NCBI RefSeq assembly: GCF_042453785.1
Contig: NC_091671.1
Span: 10,300,001-10,364,000, forward strand
Reading direction: 5' to 3'
DNA from: Malus domestica
Lineage: Eukaryota; Streptophyta; Magnoliopsida; Rosales; Rosaceae
Length of the DNA: 64,000 bases
A program made the translations under genes and the position numbers. The notes under the pieces are model-generated. The model made no database searches. It was not told the DNA's origin and worked only from the letters and a program-made list of their open reading frames with translations. Position 1 is the first letter of the stretch, and the number at the start of each line of letters is the position of its first letter. Positions 25,476 through 36,474 of the stretch are shown one piece after another.

Positions 25476-26895
25476 TTGCTCCGGTCATTAGTGTGGATAA
25501 GTATATAAATGGAGAGAGATAGGAAAGCAAACACAAGATGTACGTGGTTCACCCAGATTGGCTACGTCCACGGAATATAGGAGTTCTCATTAATTGTGAA
25601 GGGTTTACACAAGTACATAGGTTCAAGCTCTCCTTTAGTGGGTACAAGTGAATGATTTAGTACAAATGACATTAGGAAATATTGTGGGAGAATGATCTCG
25701 TAGCCACGAAACTTCTAAGTACCGGAGTGTGGTATCGTCTTGACTTGCCTTATCTGTCTCATAGGTAGATGTGGCATCTTCTCTGGAAGTACTCTTCCTC
25801 CATCCAGGGGTGGTATCTGTAACTGGTGGAGATGCACAAGGTAATGTATCAATTTCACTTGAAGCTTACTTGTAGTTTCATGCTTGGTCAAGCGAGATAC
25901 AAACCATGTAGTAGGAGTCCCCCAAGTCGCCGAGCTGGGGGATTTGCTGAAAGAGGTGACAGACAAGGTAAGCAATCAGAGCTCCGGCTGATTGTTCACA
26001 TTCTCCCTATCTTGCAGGCAGCATGAAGGATAAAGAGAAGAAAAATGAGGAGAGATGATATGGGATACTTTTGCTTTTGAAGAAGTAACTTTCCACAGGC
26101 TTATTCTTGAACTGGGCTGGAGGGTTTTCTGGTTTCCTCCAGAGTATAAGGCCGACTGAAGAATTTGAGGGTCAAAACAAGTCCATCAAATCTAGAGTAC
26201 GTTCGACCCTGCTGATATGGGATACTTTTGCTTTTGATAGAGTAGTGGATGTATCGGCACGTGTGCTGTTACGCTTGTCTCCACATGCTTCCTTGTATCC
26301 TTCTCACTTGCCCTATCTGTTCCTCAGGCAGATGCGGTATCTTCCCTGGAAGCATAAGATGTTGAAGATGAGTACTCGAGAGCAATGCCAGGTAAGTAAT
26401 CAGGTAAGGGGTTCCAGGCAGTCAGTTCCTAGCTGAAAGCTTGATTCCAAGTGCTGACTGATTGCTCTCTTTCTCCTTGTCTTGCAGGTAAGAACAAGGC
26501 CAAAGGAAAAGACAGGGAAAAAGCATGATATGGGATACTCTTGCTTTTAACCCTGATGATATGAGATAATCTTGCTCTAGTATAGCTTGTTTACAGAGGT
26601 ATTATCGGGGGGAAAGAAAGCTGAATATTTCGAAAGGCTTTGTTGGGAGTGCCCTCTCAGATAAGAGAAAGGGTTGAGCATTTTTGCAGGTCTGCCTGTC
26701 CGTTAGGGATGGAAGTCGACATATATAGGAGTCTCCCTAACATCAAGTAATAATGTTATTCCTTTACCCTGCTTGGTTATAGCACGGTAGTGGGAGCTGC
26801 CAGCTTCACATGTTTTAACTCTGTCAGAGCACTTTGAAAAAGTGGTTTGTGGTATCTGGAAAGCTGATGTTGCGTGTGAAGATTACAGACCTGTC

Positions 26896-27150
26896 GGGGG
26901 TCTGGCTCTCGAGATTCGGAGAACGATGCCTCTTCGATTTTTGAGAAAGCAATCCTGCTGGGGGTCTGGCTCTCGAGATTCGGAGAACGATGCCTCTTCG
27001 ATTTTTGAGAAAGCAATCCTGCTGGGGGTCTGGCTCTCGAGATTCGGAGAGCGGTGTCTCTTCGATTTTTGAGAAAGTAATCATGTTGGGAGTCTGGCTC
27101 TCGAGATTCGGAGGGCCGTGCCTCTTCGATTTTGGAGCAAGCAATCTTGT
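26896..27150. repeat. 64-bp tandem repeat, about 4 copies
   Basis: Units start at 26896, 26960, 27024 and about 27088 with gggggtctggctctcgagat and end in cctcttcgatttttgagaaa. The period is exactly 64 bp for the first three copies. Confidence 0.9.
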
Positions 27151-27720
27151 TGGGAGTGTTTTCTCGAATGTGAGTAAAGGTTGGGCATGTTTGCTAGTCT
27201 ACCTTGCCACGAAGCACAGAGGTCGACACACAGGGACTTTCCAATTATCCAGCAGTGGTACTGTTCCTTTACCCTCTCTTCGATTTTGAGAAAGTAATCA
27301 TGTTGGGAGTCTGGCTCTCGAGATTCGGAGGGCGGTGCCTCTTCGATTTTGGAGCAAGTAATCTTGTTGGGAGTGTTTTCTCGAATGTGAGTAAAGGTTG
27401 GGCATGTTTGCTAGTCTACCTTGCCACGAAGCACAAAGGTTGACACACAGGGACTTTCCAATTATCCAGCAGTGGTACTGTTCCTTTACCCTCTCTTCGA
27501 TTTTTGAGAAAGTAATCATGTTGGGAGTCTGGCTCTCGAGATTCGGAGGGCGGTGCCTCTTCGATTTTGGAGCAAGCAATCTTGTTAGGAGTGTTTTCTC
27601 GAATGTGAGTAAAGGTTGGGCATGTTTGCTAGTCTACCTTGCCACGAAGCACAGAGGTTGACACACCGGGACTTTCCAATTATCCAGCAGTGGTACTGTT
27701 CCTTTACCCTTGTGGGTAAT
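27069..27720. repeat. 217-218-bp tandem repeat, about 3 copies
   Basis: The segment ttgggagtctggctctcgag recurs at 27086, 27303 and 27521. Each copy includes one 64-bp-type unit plus tttgctagtctaccttgcca and ttatccagcagtggtactgt. The larger array appears to have grown from the edge of the 64-bp array. Confidence 0.9.
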
Positions 27721-28021
27721 AATATGGTAGCTAGACCTTCAAAATTTATGTGTCTAAACTTTGTTAGTGTTGTTTCTTTGCAATTCTTTTACCCTTCTTG
27801 GTCAAAGCGATGTAGTGGGAGCTGCAAGCTTCACGTGTCTCAACTTTGTCAGAGAACTTTGGCAAAGTTATCTGTGGTACCCATGAGCTACTGTTGCGTG
27901 TGGGAAGTGGGTGATTGAACAGTACGATTCATGTGCTTTCTACTTCGCCAGAAATCTTCGACAGAATGCCCATAATTTCCGCAAAGCTGAGTGTGCGTGT
28001 GACAGGTGCTGACAAGGCTGG

Positions 28022-28240
28022 ACTGAAATCGGCCCTCGTGGTCTCTGAGCAGCCCAGCTTTTGAGAAAGCAAGACTCTTCGATTTCTGAGATCGGCCTTT
28101 GTGGTCTTTGAGCAGCCCAGCTTTTGAGAAAGCAAACACCTCTTCGATTTCTGAGATCGACCCTCGTGGTCTCTGAGCAGCCCAGCTTTTGAGAAAGCAA
28201 ACGCCTCTTCGATTTCTGAGCAGGCGCCTCTTCGATTTCT
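28022..28240. repeat. 64-66-bp tandem repeat, about 3.5 copies
   Basis: Units start at about 28026, 28090 and 28155 with atcggccctcgtggtctctg. Each ends with agcttttgagaaagcaa and cctcttcgatttctgag. The closing motif is shared with the 64-bp array 1 kb upstream. Confidence 0.9.
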
Positions 28241-28381
28241 GAAGCGTCGTCGAGTGCAGATTTTTATAGGGGCTGATATTAAGTTCCAAAGCACACTTGA
28301 ATATTCACCAGTAGAAGCTCCATTCTTGCACTTCTAAGATCTTGATTTGTCCGACCTCTTCTCTCTTCAACACCTTTGAAA

Positions 28382-29056
28382 ATGTATGGCCCCTCCGACC
28401 GTCGTTTTGACTTGAACCTTGTTGAAGAGGCAACCCCGCCTTCTCCAGACAACATATGGCGCCCATCCTTCGTCTCCCCTACTGGTCCTCTTACCGTTGG
28501 GGATTCCGTGATGAAGAATGATATGACCGCTGCGGTAGTGGCCAGGAACCTTCTCACTCCCAAAGATAACAGACTACTTTCCAAACGGTCTGATGAGTTG
28601 TCTGTTAAGGATTCTCTGGCTCTCAGTGTTCAGTGTGCAGGTTCTGTGTCTAATATGGCCCAACGCCTATTTGCTCGAACCCGCCAAGTTGAATCATTGG
28701 CGGCTGAAGTGATGAGTCTCAAACAGGAGATTAGAGGGCTCAAGCATGAGAATAAACAGTTGCACCGGCTCGCACATGACTATGCTACAAACATGAAGAG
28801 GAAGCTTGACCAGATGAAGGAATCTGATGGTCAGGTTTTACTTGATCATCAGAGATTTGTAGGTTTGTTCCAAAGGCATTTATTGCCTTCGTCTTCTGGG
28901 CTGTACCGCGTAATGAAGCTCCAAATGATCAATCTCTGATGCCTCCTCCTTCTAGGGTTTTGTCCAGTACTGAGGCTCCGAATGATCCCCCTCCGGTGCC
29001 TTCTCTTTCTGGGGCTCTACCGACTGCTGAGACTTCTCCTAAGCAACCTTTGTGAA
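28382..29056 (+). pseudogene. Coiled-coil ORF of the non-autonomous element, frameshifted
   Basis: The first ATG gives MYGPSDRRFDLNLVEEATPP. A heptad-like stretch follows (QVESLAAEVMSLKQEIRGLK, then HENKQLHRLAHDYATNMKRK), consistent with a coiled coil. The frame shifts at about 28899, in cttctgggctgtacc, where one G seems to be missing compared with the related downstream cttctttctggggctctacc. After it another frame stays open (APNDQSLMPPP, then EAPNDPPPVPSLSGALPTAE) to the TGA at 29053-29055. There is no catalytic motif. The function of this family is unknown to me. Confidence 0.55.
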
Positions 29057-29315
29057 GGCTCCCTCTTGTTTGTTTATTTTGACTCAAGTATATGTACATA
29101 TTTGTAACTTATCGGGGATATCAATAAATAAGCTTTCCTTCATTTCAACGTATTGTGTTAAATACACCAAAGCCTTCTTCGCTAAGTTCTTTGAATTTTC
29201 TTTTGTTGAAGCTTGTATGTTGAAGCTTTGTGAGTGGAGCATATAGGTTGAGGTAGTGTTCCCTTAATTTCCCGAGTGAGGAAAACTTCTCGGTTGGAGA
29301 CTTGAAAAATCCAAG

Positions 29316-32300
29316 TCACTGAGTGGGATCGGCTATATGAATCTTAGAACGCCATTGTGTTCTGTCCTGTGTCATGTCCTCCGTTAGATCCAAGTACTCT
29401 AAGTCTTTTCTTAGGGTCTCTTCCAAAGTTTTCCTAGGTCTTCCTCTGCCCCTTCGGCCTTGAACCTCTGTCCCATAGTCGCTTCTTCTAATCGGAGCGT
29501 CAGTAGGCCTTCTTTGCACATGTCCAAACCACCGTAACCGATTTTCTCTCATATTTCCTTCAATTTCGGCTACTCCTACTTTACCCCGGATATCCTCATT
29601 CCTAATCTTATCTTTTCTCGTGTGCCCACACATCCAACGAAGCATCCTCATCTCCGCTACACCCATTTTGTGTACGTGTTGATGCTTCACCGCCCAACAT
29701 TCTGTGCCATACAGCATCGCTGGCCTTATTGCCGTCCTATAAAATTTTCCCTTGAGCTTCAGTGGTATACGGCAGTCACACAACACGCCGGATGCACTCT
29801 TCCACTTCATCCATCCAGCTTGTATTCTATGGTTGAGATCTCCATCTAATTCTCCGTTCTTTTGCAAGATAGATCCTAGGTAACGAAAACGGTCGCTCTT
29901 TGGTATTTCTTGATCTCCGATCCTCACCCCTAACTCGTTTTGGCCTCCATTTGCACTGAACTTGCACTCTATATATTCTGTCTTTGATCGGCTTAGGCGA
30001 AGACCTTTAGATTCCAACACTTCTCTCCAAAGGTTAAGCTTTGCATTTACCCCTTCCTGAGTTTCATCTATCAACACTATATCGTCTGCGAAAAGCATAC
30101 ACCAAGGAATATCACCTTGAATATGTCCTGTTAACTCATCCATTACCAACGCAAAAAGGTAAGGACTTAAGGATGAGCCTTGATGTAATCCTACAGTTAT
30201 GGGAAAGCTTTCGGTTTGTCCTTCATGAGTTCTTACGACAGTCTTTGCTCCTTCATACATATCCTGTATAGCTTGGATATATGCTACTCGTACTCCTTTC
30301 TTCTCTAAAATCCTCCAAAGAATGTCTCTTGGGACCCTATCATATGCTTTTTCCAAATCTATAAAGACCATGTGTAAATCCTTTTTCCCATCTCTATATC
30401 TTTCCATCAATCTTCGTAAGAGATAGATTGCCTCCATGGTTGAGCGCCCTGACATGAACCCGAATTGGTTGTCCGAAACCCGTGTCTCTTGCCTCAATCT
30501 ATGCTCAATGACTCTCTCCCAGAGCTTCATTGTATGACTCATTAGCTTAATTCCCCTATAGTTCATGCAATTTTGTACATCGCCCTTATTCTTGTAGATA
30601 GGCACCAAAGTGCTCATTCACCACTCATTCGGCATCTTCTTCGTTTTCAAAATCCTATTGAAAAGGTCAGTGAGCCATGTTATACCTGTCTCTCCCAAAA
30701 CTTTCCACACTTCGATTGGTATATCGTCTGGGCCTACTGCTTTTCTATGCTTCATCTTCTTTAAAGCTACACCCACTTCTTCCTTCCGGATTCTACGATA
30801 AAAAGAGTAGTTTCTACACTCTTCTGAGTTACTCAACTCCCCTAAAGAAGCACTCCTTTCATGTCCTTCATTGAAAAGATTATGAAAATAACCTTTCCAT
30901 CTGTCTTTAACCGCGTTCTCTGTAGCAAGAACCTTTCCATCCTCATCCTTGATGCACCTCACTTGGTTTAGGTCATTTGTCTTCTTTTCCCTTGCTCTAG
31001 CTAGTTTATAGATATCCAACTCTCCTTCTTTGGTATCTAGTCGCTTATACATATCGTCATAAGCCGCTAACTTAGCTTCTCTCACAGCTTTCTTCGCCTC
31101 TTGCTTCTCTTTTCTATACCTTTCACCATTTTCATCGGTCCTATCCTTATATAAGGCTTTACAACATTCCTTCTTAGCCTTCACCTTTGCTTGTACCTCC
31201 TCATTCCACCACCAAGATTCCTTTTGGTGTGGGGCAAAGCCCTTGGACTCTCCTAATACCTCGTTTGCTACTTTTCGGATACAACTAGCCATGGAATCCC
31301 ACATTTGGTTAGCTTCCCCCTCTCTATCCCACACACACTGGGTGATTACTTTCTCTTTGAAAATGGCTTGTTTTTCTTCTTTTAGATTCCACCATCTAGT
31401 CCTTGGGCACTTCCAAGTCTTGTTCTTTTTTCTCACTCTTTTGATATGTACATCCATCACCAACAAGCGATGTTGATTAGTCACGCTCTCTCCTGGTATA
31501 ACTTTGCAATCCTTACAAGTTATACGATCCCCTTTCCTCATTAGAAGAAAATCTATTTGTGTTTTTGACGACCCACTCTTGTAGGTGATCACATGTTCTT
31601 CTCTCTTCTTAAAGAAGGTGTTGGCTAAGAAGAGATCATATGCCATTGCAAAATCCAAGATAGCTTCCCCATCCTCGTTTCTCTCCCCAAAACCATGGCC
31701 ACCATGAAAACCTCCATAGTTGCCTGTCTTCCTGCCCACGTGTCCATTTAAATCTCCTCCTATAAATAACTTCTCCGTCTGAGCAATTCCTTGCACCAAG
31801 TCTCCAAGGTCTTCCCAAAATTTCTCCTTCGAACTCGTATCCAACCCTACTTGAGGTGCGTACGCACTAATCACATTGATAAGTTCTTGTCTTATTACAA
31901 TCTTGATTGCCATGATTCTATCTCCTACCCTCTTGACATCTACAACATCTTGTGTCAAGGTCTTGTCCACGATGATGCCAACACCGTTTCTCGTTCTATT
32001 TGTGCCCGAATACCATAGTTTAAACCCTGAGTTTTCTAGATCCTTTGCCTTACGACCAACCCACTTAGTTTCTTGTAGGCACATAATATTTATCTTTCTC
32101 CTCACCATAACTTCTACTACTTCCATAGATTTTCCCGTCAAGGTTCCTATATTCCACGTTCCTAAACGCATTTTGCTCTCTTGAACTCTACCCTTCTGTC
32201 CTATCTTCTTCACCCTTCCCCGTCTAATAGGATCAAAGTACTTCTTTTGTGTGTCCCGTGTAAAGTTGATAGGAGCATATGCTCCCAAACAACTTTGAGT

Positions 32301-32474
32301 GGAGTCGTTCGAAAAGAAGTTTCTATAGCCCCCTTGCTCATTTAACACTGTATCCGGGTGCCGATGGAGATACAACGACCCTTGCTCACTTATCACTGTG
32401 CTCAGGCCACACAGCGCGCCACTTACGGGTGACGCCCTAGCTTTAGCGCGATTTCGTTCTGGATTCATTTTCAT
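29316..32474 (-). pseudogene. RTE-type LINE polyprotein (endonuclease + reverse transcriptase), one in-frame stop
   Basis: The protein reads N to C from 32474. An apurinic-type endonuclease domain comes first (MRLGTWNIGTLTGKSMEVVE, LQETKW, NVISAYAPQ, GGDLNGHVG, and SKTQIDFLL near its end). A linker follows, then a reverse transcriptase ([66 protein letters not shown], and the catalytic FADDIVLID). Thumb and C-terminal regions end at [10 protein letters not shown]. One TGA at 30618-30620 (after MPNEW) splits a single continuous frame of about 1,050 codons. The element resembles the RTE clade: one ORF, a short tandem-repeat tail and no RNase H. Without readthrough it should be inactive. Confidence 0.9.
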
Positions 32475-32601
32475 AAGGATTCGACGTGATCATGGAGTGC
32501 CGGCTGTCGACTACCTGACGCCCTCCCCCTCCTCCTTTATCCGGGCTTGGGACCGGCAATGTAAGATAAACTTACACGGCGGAGTTATTGAAGTGCAAGC
32601 C

Positions 32602-33015
32602 ATTTTAATTAAATAAAATTGTTAGATTAGTTTTGGTTTGAAGAATCCATTACATTAGAACTCTCTAAATAAAATTGGGAAACTCAAGCCTAACCTGAGT
32701 TAGGATTGGTTGACTATCTAATCCGTCCCCGAATTTCTTAGACTGAGGCTAGACTGAGGCATAAGGTCATGAATAATACTTGACTATAACTTGGCCAATT
32801 AACAAAATATCTTATTTGTAATCGAAAATGTTATAATTATAAGCACAATATGTTGTGAAAAAGTCAAAAGTGTTTTTGAGAAAAATTCTTTCATAACCTT
32901 GAGTATGCAAGTATTATTCTAAAGTCATTGACTTATTGTTGCCGTTGGGCAAGAAAAGCTGCCTACTTATATGGACGGACTATTTATGAAAATCACAACT
33001 TTTGTGGAGCAAAAG
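32602..33015 (+). promoter_or_regulatory. Proximal promoter of BAHD-1
   Basis: This continues the array sequence displaced by the LINE. A TATA-like element, ttatatgg, is at 32967-32974 and is kept just 5' of all three BAHD genes (37963, 47485). An ATG (32971) overlaps it. If the TATA is used, transcription would begin about 30 bases later and the first ATG in the mRNA would be 33016. The LINE separates this proximal part from the distal flank by 7.7 kb. Confidence 0.5.
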
Positions 33016-34359
33016 ATGGCTTCAGAGATCAAAATTGAAGTGATCCACAAGGAAACAATTAAACCACTCTCTCCAACTCCTGACCACCTTAAAAGCTTGA
33101 GCTTCTCTGTTTTTGATCAGTATCAGCCTGAAACTTATATCCCACTACTTTTTTTCTATCCCAACAACAATAACAGCGACAACGGCGGGGTCAAAAATAA
33201 TGATCATCATTCTTTGTTTGCCGAAAGATCCAACCTTCTAAAGAAATCACTGTCTGAAGCCCTCACTCGATTCTACCCCTTCGCCGGAGAATTCAAATAC
33301 AATGTTTCAATCAGCTGCAATGACCATGGGGCTGCATTTCTTGAAGCCCAAGTCAACTGTCCCGCATCGAAGATTTTGGAAAACCCCGATTTTGAGATCC
33401 TAAAACAGTTGCTTCCGACTGATTGTATGTCCACACAAGCAGAGACTGGATATCTTGTGCTAGTCCAGGCCAACTCATTTGAATGTGGCGGATTGGCAAT
33501 CGGGGTCTGCATTTGCCATAAAGCCGCCGATGCTTTTACAGCGACCACATTCATCGAATGCTGGGCTGCACTTGCTCTTGGCTCGGCCAGTAGTACTACT
33601 GATCACCACGTACTGCTTCCTGAGGAATTTGGTATTGCAGCTTCTCTTTCCCCATCCCTTGATTCCTTCAACTCACCAGGAGCTCATGTGACAATTCGTA
33701 CCGAGAAAAGCACAACGAGGAGGTTTGTGTTTGATGCTTCGAAAATTTCTGCTCTCAAGTCTAAGGCTGCTAGTACCGTGGTCCCAAACCCAACACGTGT
33801 TGAAGTAGTATCAGCACTCATTTGGAAAAGCCTAATCCAAGCATCAAGATCGAAGTTAAGTTTGACGAAGGCATTCACGTGGTTTGCAGCGCTGAACTTG
33901 CGCAAAAGATGGGGGCAGGCCATGACAGAAAATATACTGGGGAATTTCGTGTGGTACACGGCAGCATTGACGACAGCAGAGGGTGAAGTAGAACTCGAGA
34001 GCTTGGTTGGTAAATTGAGGAAAGCGGTTGAGGAGTATAAGGAAAAGCATCCAAATGGAGTCAGTGGTGAGGAAGTATTTCAAACCATCAAAGCGTCTGC
34101 GAGTCGTTCGTTGGGGGGAGTCGTAGAAATGTATGGTTGCACCAGCTGGTGCAGGCTTCCGTTGTATGAAACCAATTTCGGATGGGGAAAGCCGTCATGG
34201 GCGACTTCTGTACCTATCAATGGTTTATTTTGTCTGAGTGACACAAGAGATGGTGATGGCATAGAAGCAGCCTTGTCATTGAAAGAAGACGTCATGGCCA
34301 TAATCGAAAGCAGCGAGGACCTGCTCCAGTATGCTTCTCTGAATCCGACTGTCATGTGA
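33016..34359 (+). CDS. BAHD acyltransferase, vinorine synthase-like (copy 1)
   Basis: Single-exon gene of 447 aa from MASEIKIEVIHKETIKPLSP. BAHD enzymes transfer acyl groups from acyl-CoA to alcohols or amines in the cytosol. The catalytic HxxxD is HKAAD at residues 168-172 (33517 on). The structural DFGWG motif appears as NFGWG at 387-391. ENILGNFVWY fits the vinorine synthase/clade III subgroup. An in-frame ATG at 32971 would add 15 residues (MDGLFMKITTFVEQK), but the 447-aa form matches family length and the TATA position. The substrate cannot be inferred. The protein is intact, but its distal promoter flank is split off by the LINE. Confidence 0.9.
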   Translation: MASEIKIEVIHKETIKPLSPTPDHLKSLSFSVFDQYQPETYIPLLFFYPNNNNSDNGGVKNNDHHSLFAERSNLLKKSLSEALTRFYPFAGEFKYNVSISCNDHGAAFLEAQVNCPASKILENPDFEILKQLLPTDCMSTQAETGYLVLVQANSFECGGLAIGVCICHKAADAFTATTFIECWAALALGSASSTTDHHVLLPEEFGIAASLSPSLDSFNSPGAHVTIRTEKSTTRRFVFDASKISALKSKAASTVVPNPTRVEVVSALIWKSLIQASRSKLSLTKAFTWFAALNLRKRWGQAMTENILGNFVWYTAALTTAEGEVELESLVGKLRKAVEEYKEKHPNGVSGEEVFQTIKASASRSLGGVVEMYGCTSWCRLPLYETNFGWGKPSWATSVPINGLFCLSDTRDGDGIEAALSLKEDVMAIIESSEDLLQYASLNPTVM

Positions 34360-36474
34360 TTATCATCATCATCATTCATCTTCATCGTTACTTCTTTTGA
34401 TGTTGTGTGTGTTTCTTCCCCACCTTCTCGTTGTTGTGTTGTTTTTGAACAAGACTGTTGGTATATTTTCAAAAGAACAAGCAAATGTAACAAGTCGCAG
34501 GCAACCAGTTATCAATAAATTATTACATTTGATCCAGTTGGCAACTGAGAGAATAAGAAAGAGACAAGATATGGTGGTTAATTTTGATTTTGATTTATTT
34601 TGGTGAATGTGATTTACTTCACAAGATCTGTTGAGTAGTATGTCCAATATTCAAGTCACCATAGAAACTGAACTTTTTAAAGTGAACTTACACTATCTTT
34701 GGATGAGGGAGATAACTTGAAATTTAGATAAAAGTCAAAATTTATAAATTGACATGCATCAATTCTCTTGTTTGGATTCCTAAATATAGAAATTTAGAAT
34801 TTCCACGTGGAAAAAAAACTTGAAATTTAGGACCTCTTATTCCTAGTTTAAATTCAATATAAATAGGTGTCATTTCCAAATTTTTACGATTGAGAGTTTA
34901 AAAATAACGAATTCCATATCCAATTTCATTGTTCTGTTAGTTTAATCAAATAAGAAAATTCACAAATTCTAGAAAATAAAACTCGTCATTTCAATTTTCA
35001 TTATTTTATAATACTTTAGTAAACTTAATTTTCTTCATTCAAACATAATGTTAAGGAACTAAACGCTAGGAATTCTACCCTTACTAGAAGAGTTCCTACG
35101 ATTAATTTCTCATTTGAATAAAAGAGTACAGTGGCAAACATAAATAGTCTTCTCGTCTTTTTTCCTGCACATCCGATTAAAGGAAAACTTCATATCTTCT
35201 CTCTTAAACAAAAGACAGTACATATCCTATCCACGGTCTTATTTTCCTCAATAGAATTATCATCTCATTTCTTTTCGTATTGAACGCCCAATCAATGTAT
35301 AAGGACACATTAGTTGCTCTGCTAATTGCTTCAGAGAGAACGTTGTCGGTACTTTGCTATTGGAGCATTTCCACTAGTTGGTGAAGGGCAACGGCAATTA
35401 GAGGGTAAGGGCAATAAAATTGCGCTTACTTTTCACTCTAAACAGTAATTGTCTTTGTGCAAGTTCATTAGTTTGGGAGGAGGGAGAGTAATGGCAAAGA
35501 CAATTACTATTCACAAATATTATTTTTAATTTTTAATTAATGTGGGCATTATAATTCCAATAAATAATTTCAAATACAAAGTTAAGTAACATACTCCTTC
35601 AAATTAAATTAATCACTATATATTAATTTAATTTCTCTTATGTAGACTCCATCATGTGTTCAATCATTTGAGAGTTCATTGAACGATGTCTAAATGTATT
35701 AGGATATAAGATTGATGTTTGTTTTGTAATTTGGTCTTTTGTTTACTTGGATCAATTTTTTTATCCTTTTAAAAAGTTTGAGAGCATGTTTTATGTACCT
35801 GATGAAACAAATAAATTTGAAATAGGTTTTCCAAAGTCTCTTTCCCAAGTGTAAATATAATTGTTTTAGCTTTTGTAATAGCCTCTACCTCAACTAATGA
35901 TGGGAAGCTCCTTCTTGCGGCAAAAATGTGTAGATGCCCAACCTGCACATAATACATTGTCTCTTTGAACCCCGAGAAACAAGGCGCCTAAGTGGCACGA
36001 ACAACTCCAATGCTGGAGAGAGAAGTGTGAAAAGATACCAAAAATAAAGGTTATTTTCGTAAGGTAAACTCCAGAGAATAAAAAGCAAATGATGTCATCT
36101 TCACATTTATTATTGTTTGTCTCATTGAAAAGTTTAAAAACATATTGTTCCAATATAAAATTAAGTATTAAAAGTATACCCTATGTGTAATCGTTTGTCT
36201 TTCATTTAAAATTTGAAATTAGTTCGACATAACCTTATATTATTCCTGTTATACCCTAACAAAATGAAAATCTCGATTAAAAAAAAATGGTTTCACGCGT
36301 GAAACCCTTCTGTCTTCTACTTCTACCTATCTCTCTTCTCTCTATCCCACTCTCCCTTCAATCCCTCTCTTCTCCGCTCCCTCCCTCTCCATCTAAGCTT
36401 TTTGTGTGAGCAGCAGTGCATATATTAGTATATTAAGATTAAGAATAGTATTTGGCTAAACAAGGAAAGATCAC
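34360..36474 (+). other. BAHD-1 3' flank and unit III spacer
   Basis: No gene. 34500-35360 matches UFL1 intron 18 and 9974-10844. 35361-35580 is the left part of the PIF/Harbinger-like element. At 35578-35584 (atacaaag|ttaag) the sequence skips about 2.2 kb present in units I and II, including ORF1 and the minisatellite. A caaag motif stands at both breakpoints. The 16-bp palindrome is at about 36290-36305. Confidence 0.6.

Larger units (their letters stand above)
25476..29310 (+). mobile_element. Non-autonomous retroelement-like insertion
   Basis: About 3.8 kb of moderately GC-rich DNA unrelated to the array. It starts near tagtgtggataagtatataa and includes acgtggttcacccagattgg, which recalls dispersed Rosaceae LTR-type elements (memory-based, unverified). 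It holds three tandem-repeat arrays and one coiled-coil ORF. I found no reverse transcriptase, integrase or matching terminal repeats at its ends. LARD-like is therefore only a working label. Confidence 0.5.
24827..32601 (-). mobile_element. Composite RTE insertion with 15-bp target duplication
   Basis: The direct repeat attgaagtgcaagcc lies at 24827-24841 and 32587-32601. The intact target is present once in unit I (about 9660) and in unit II (about 16998). Everything between, about 7.7 kb, is absent from those units. The RTE 5' end is at 32586 and the tail at 24842, so the composite has the polarity expected for a single minus-strand LINE insertion. Confidence 0.8.

Noticed and set aside
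26824-28294. Several frames of 76-133 codons on both strands
   Set aside because: All lie in the tandem repeats of the non-autonomous element and repeat themselves. No start context or domain.
25476-29310. Full LTR retrotransposon
   Set aside because: I found no pair of long terminal repeats, no primer-binding site and no pol gene. Only a non-autonomous label is justified.
29316-32474. Host gene with an endonuclease/exonuclease/phosphatase domain
   Set aside because: The domain is followed in frame by an LINE reverse transcriptase and bounded by a target duplication and (CAA)n tail. It is a retroelement.
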